A stretch of 64,000 nt of DNA from contig BSYO01000023.1 in the NCBI GenBank assembly GCA_033239525.1, forward strand, positions 15,494,763-15,558,762. The letters are read 5' to 3'. Below the pieces are notes generated by a model. It was not told the DNA's origin. It did not search any database and was given only the letters and a program-made list of their open reading frames with translations. Shown here piece after piece: positions 61,131 to 64,000 of the stretch (the first letter of the stretch is position 1; each line of letters begins with the position of its first letter). A program made the translations under genes and the position numbers. This DNA is from Nepenthes gracilis (lineage: Eukaryota; Streptophyta; Magnoliopsida; Caryophyllales; Nepenthaceae).

Positions 61131-61770
61131 TGCTTTAGCCTTAGTCTTCATTACAAGGAAGCCCTGGCTATATTTTTAGGTCCACAAGATCATGGTCCTA
61201 TCCGACCAACCATTAAGAGGATTTTGTAGAACCCTGAAGTATCTAGACATTTAATTATATAGTTAGTTGAATTGGATGAGTTTGATATAGAATTTAAAGT
61301 ACAACTCTCCATAAAGGGCTAAGCCCTAGCACACATTATTGTTGAAATGACAAGCCCAATTTCAAAAGAGATAAACAAACACTTTGGGAGCAACCATGGA
61401 GAGAGTGTCTCCTATATAGACATTGCACATGGATAGAGCATCTTTGTAGTCAAGAAGTGAAGCCGGGACAATATTGATAATACCCAAAGGGTTTGAGATA
61501 AAATACTCAGTAACGTCAAGGTTTCAAGCCATGAACAATGTGGTAGAATATGAGACTCTGTTAACTCATTTAAAATTAGCTAAAGAATGTTCCTTCAAGA
61601 CATTGGTCATCTATAGTGATTTCAAGCTAGTTGTCAATCAAGTACTAACCAATTTTGAAGTATCCAACCCAGACTTGGCAAAATTCCTTCACAAAATATA
61701 GGATCTCTTGACATTCTTTGATAAGGTTGAAGTTGTTCGTATCCCAAAGTAGAATAACTAGAAAGTTGAT
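61131..61770 (+). pseudogene. Tat RNase H regions
   Basis: The first part is badly decayed. The second part (61474-61701) is open and reads GFEIKYSVTSRFQAMNNVVE, then YETLLTHLKLAKE and LVIYSDFKLVVNQVL, the extra RNase H domain found after the ordinary one in Tat elements. A stop follows at about 61700. Confidence 0.75.
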
Positions 61771-61959
61771 TGACTTTTTAAGATAATGACATCTGATTGT
61801 CCAAAACACTATATTCATGATATAAGAAAAATACGTCAAATGCCTAGCATTGCAAAGCAAAATGAAATGCTCCAAGTATTGGATGGGATAATTTGGATAA
61901 CGCCATATCAAAGGTACTTAAGAGATAGAGCACTATTAGATGACCCTACAAAGGCATAG

Positions 61960-62770
61960 TGCTTTATAAACATGGTCAGCTGGTAAACTCTCATAGACGG
62001 AATACTGTACAAAAAAAGGGTACTCAGTACCTTACATGCGTTGTCCAACTTTCATGAAAGCAAATTATGCCCTTTGTGAGTTGGATGTCGGCATATGTGG
62101 AGTATTTGTAGAAGATAAAAATTTAGCTTTCAAAATCATGCGGTTATGATATTATTGGCTGACCATGAAAAAAGATACAATAGAGTTTATGAAAAAATAT
62201 GAGAATTATTAAATCTATGGTAACATAAGGCAACCATACATAGAGGTCTAAGCTTTGCAAACATCTTGGCAATTCACATAATGGGGATTGGATATGTTAG
62301 GTCTATTTTTAATAGTGACCATTATAGTAGGGTTCGTGCTTCATAAAATGGATAAAAGCATATTCATTGGTCAATATTACAAAATAGAATGTAATAGTGT
62401 TCGTGCGCCAAAATATTATTTCTATGTTTGGTATACCAAAAGTTATAATGACTAATAATTGTACCCAAATTTTTAGTAAAAGGTTTACAAATTATTGTAC
62501 TAGCTTAGGAATTAGATTAATTCACACATCAATCACCTGCCCCAAACAAATGAGTAAGCGGAGGTAGCAAACTGGATGATAGTGTGTGGGATAAAAACAA
62601 ATCTAGATGAAGTTGGAGATGCCTAAGTAGACGAACCTTCATTTGTTTTATAGGCTTACTGACCAACTCTAAGAGAGCCAATTTGGGAAGCACCGTTCAA
62701 TCTTTATTTTAGGATAGAAGTGATAATTTTGGTGGAGATAGGGCTACTAAGCTACCAAGCGAAAAACTTT
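61960..62770 (+). pseudogene. Tat integrase
   Basis: The zinc-binding part reads FMKANYALCELDVGICG and YYWLTMKKDTIEFMKKY (about 62048-62200). The core begins WGLDMLGLF (62281), keeping the first catalytic aspartate. The second site, near VIMTNN (62440-62460), has lost its Asp (T-N-N for S-D-N). The C-terminal part reads APFNLYFRIEVIILVEIGLL (62689-62750). Broken by many stops. Confidence 0.8.
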
Positions 62771-63630
62771 TCTCTTGATGCCTGCCTGGTGTATTTGATT
62801 ATTTCTCTTCAATAGTAAAATTTGAAACTTTAATTCATTTACTGTTAATTTGTATATTTATATATAATTAATATAACCATAACTAACTCTAAATGCCTTG
62901 TCTATGAGTGCATCAATTCTAGGAAATGATCATGGAGTAGGTTTAGCAGAACCAAATGGCCCCAATTGTGGTTATAGACCAACAATTTGAAAAGATTCAA
63001 GGGCTTGAAAACCAAGTGTTTGATTCTCTTTTTGAGAGGTAAAAATATGGCCCAAGTAAAGTCAAATGAGATGAGACTAATAATAGTCATTCCACCTATT
63101 AAACCTGAAGGATACTTCTATATATAAGTGTTAATACGCCTTTCCACGAGATACACATGATAAGTGAAACGGTTGAAGATTGGGGTCCACCTTGATTAGC
63201 AACAATGACTGAATGGCTTAGCCAGCAATGAAATCAATCATCTTCTAGTTTCTTAACTGTGACAATAGCCGAAAGGCTTAGCAAGCAAAATGGTTAACTA
63301 TCTTATGATTACCTACTCACTAATGATAGTCAAAAGAATTAGTTGATAATTTGGCCATCTTGTGGCAAGAAATTTCGTAAGTATAGATTTAGGGGCCTAA
63401 CTCTCTCAATCAATGTAAACAAAATATTTATGTATATTTAAGGATGAACAAATTTGAACATATACATTGGAAAATCAGTTACATTGTTCAAATTCACAAG
63501 TTTTACGAAGAGCTGTGAAATTTGGGGATAAAAATGGCTTAATTGTCCTATGGTTGGTGTTCAGGGCTAAGCCTTGAATGCTGAGAGCTTTATGTTTCTA
63601 TAAAGTCTTTAACATTAGAGGTTAGGGAAG
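62771..63630 (+). other. Tat spacer between integrase and the antisense ORF
   Basis: An AT-rich stretch without a gene. At 63190-63350 there are three imperfect repeats of a phrase like gactgaatggcttagccagcaa, the same style as the spacer at 42836-43560. Confidence 0.5.
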
Positions 63631-63639
63631 CTTTAGAGT

Positions 63640-63960
63640 TTATTGCATCCAGGCTGCTAATCAGAAAATCAAAAACGACTAGGAAGGCGATCCTCTTGTA
63701 GAAAGTGATTTCTTCTTTGAATCATGAATCTATCAATGAATCGATCTCTTCAAGTTGGACAATTTCCCTTGATAACTCTTTAAGCCTTAAACATTCAACT
63801 TGGAGTCTCTCTATAATGCCAGAAGCCATTGCCAATCTACATTCAATTTTGAAAGCCTTGTCAATCTCTTGTGATGGTTGCTTGATCAGTGTAATGTCTA
63901 AACTTGCTTATCCATTCAACTAGCTCATTCTCAAGTTGAATTGATTAGTTGTGGGAAAAT
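63640..63960 (-). pseudogene. Tat antisense ORF, distal coiled-coil part
   Basis: Minus-strand text such as LENELVEWISKF, and frames rich in charged and leucine residues, fits the coiled-coil end of the antisense gene seen at 53335-53540 and 43600-44150. The rest lies outside the window. The reading is supported mainly by its position after the spacer. Confidence 0.4.
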
Positions 63961-64000
63961 AAAGATTTAGCTTTAGTAGTCATAGTTCTAAATGCCAAGT

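Larger units (their letters stand above)
57240..64000 (+). mobile_element. decayed Tat-lineage element, 5' part, running off the window
   Basis: An LTR ending TACGCATCA at 57904 is followed by a primer site, gag, protease, RT, RNase H and integrase in Ty3/gypsy order, a spacer and the first part of an antisense ORF. All frames are broken. The 3' LTR lies beyond 64000. It is much more AT-rich and mutated than the related fragment at 52827-56384. Confidence 0.85.

Noticed and set aside
1..64000. tRNA or rRNA genes
   Set aside because: No cloverleaf with conserved arms or rRNA core sequence was noticed. The tggtatcagag-like strings are retroelement primer sites.

Overview
This window looks like repeat-rich, probably heterochromatic nuclear DNA of a flowering plant, most likely a eudicot; the species cannot be named from the sequence. 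It is AT-rich. Every coding signal I could identify belongs to a transposable element or to an endogenous plant pararetrovirus, and all of these are broken. I found no convincing host gene, tRNA, rRNA or CRISPR array. The longest open frames are short pieces of decayed polyproteins or chance frames inside LTRs.

Left part (1-22613). A decayed Ty3/gypsy chromovirus pol leads into its 3' LTR (1 to about 5185). A second chromovirus survives only as its chromodomain tail and LTR (about 5440-6087). A probable copia-type LTR lies at 7166-7979. A nearly full-length minus-strand Ty1/copia element (8775-14212, 5-bp target duplication atttt) sits inside an older plus-strand copia relic that continues to about 15740. 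Next come two long, inverted, LTR-like arms (about 15880-17730 and 19230-21440). The right arm is followed by a primer-site-like motif and a possible gag relic.

Middle (22614-47280). A Tat-lineage LTR (22614 to about 23806) precedes a large plus-strand Tat element (24678-47280). That element has 1.4-1.8 kb LTRs, a TTGGCGCC primer site, a gag start and antisense ORFs before its 3' LTR, but no recognisable pol. Between its gag and its 3' part lies minus-strand chromovirus A (about 27110-42835). Chromovirus B (31050-40985, duplication ttaac) is inserted in the untranslated leader of A. B in turn carries a 1048-bp copia-type solo LTR (duplication atcct) and a 169-bp TRIM-like solo LTR (duplication cgata). 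This is a four-level nest whose order can be read from the flanks.

Right part (47281-64000). An endogenous caulimovirid shows movement, coat, protease, RT and RNase H regions on the plus strand, preceded by an inverted copy of its own coat-protease linker. It is cut at about 52826 by the 3' end of another Tat element (antisense gene plus a 1083-bp LTR, 52827-56384). About 0.9 kb of unexplained sequence follows, then a further decayed Tat element with its LTR end, primer site, gag, protease, RT, RNase H, integrase, spacer and the beginning of an antisense ORF. It runs off the window at 64000.

Nothing here works as a gene system today. The interest lies in how the elements are built: a copia LTR that has captured a primer-site copy, CTCGAG-type palindrome arrays just upstream of the TATA box in unrelated LTR families, antisense genes with their own promoter-like sequence, LTR-internal minisatellites and an inverted pararetrovirus fragment.
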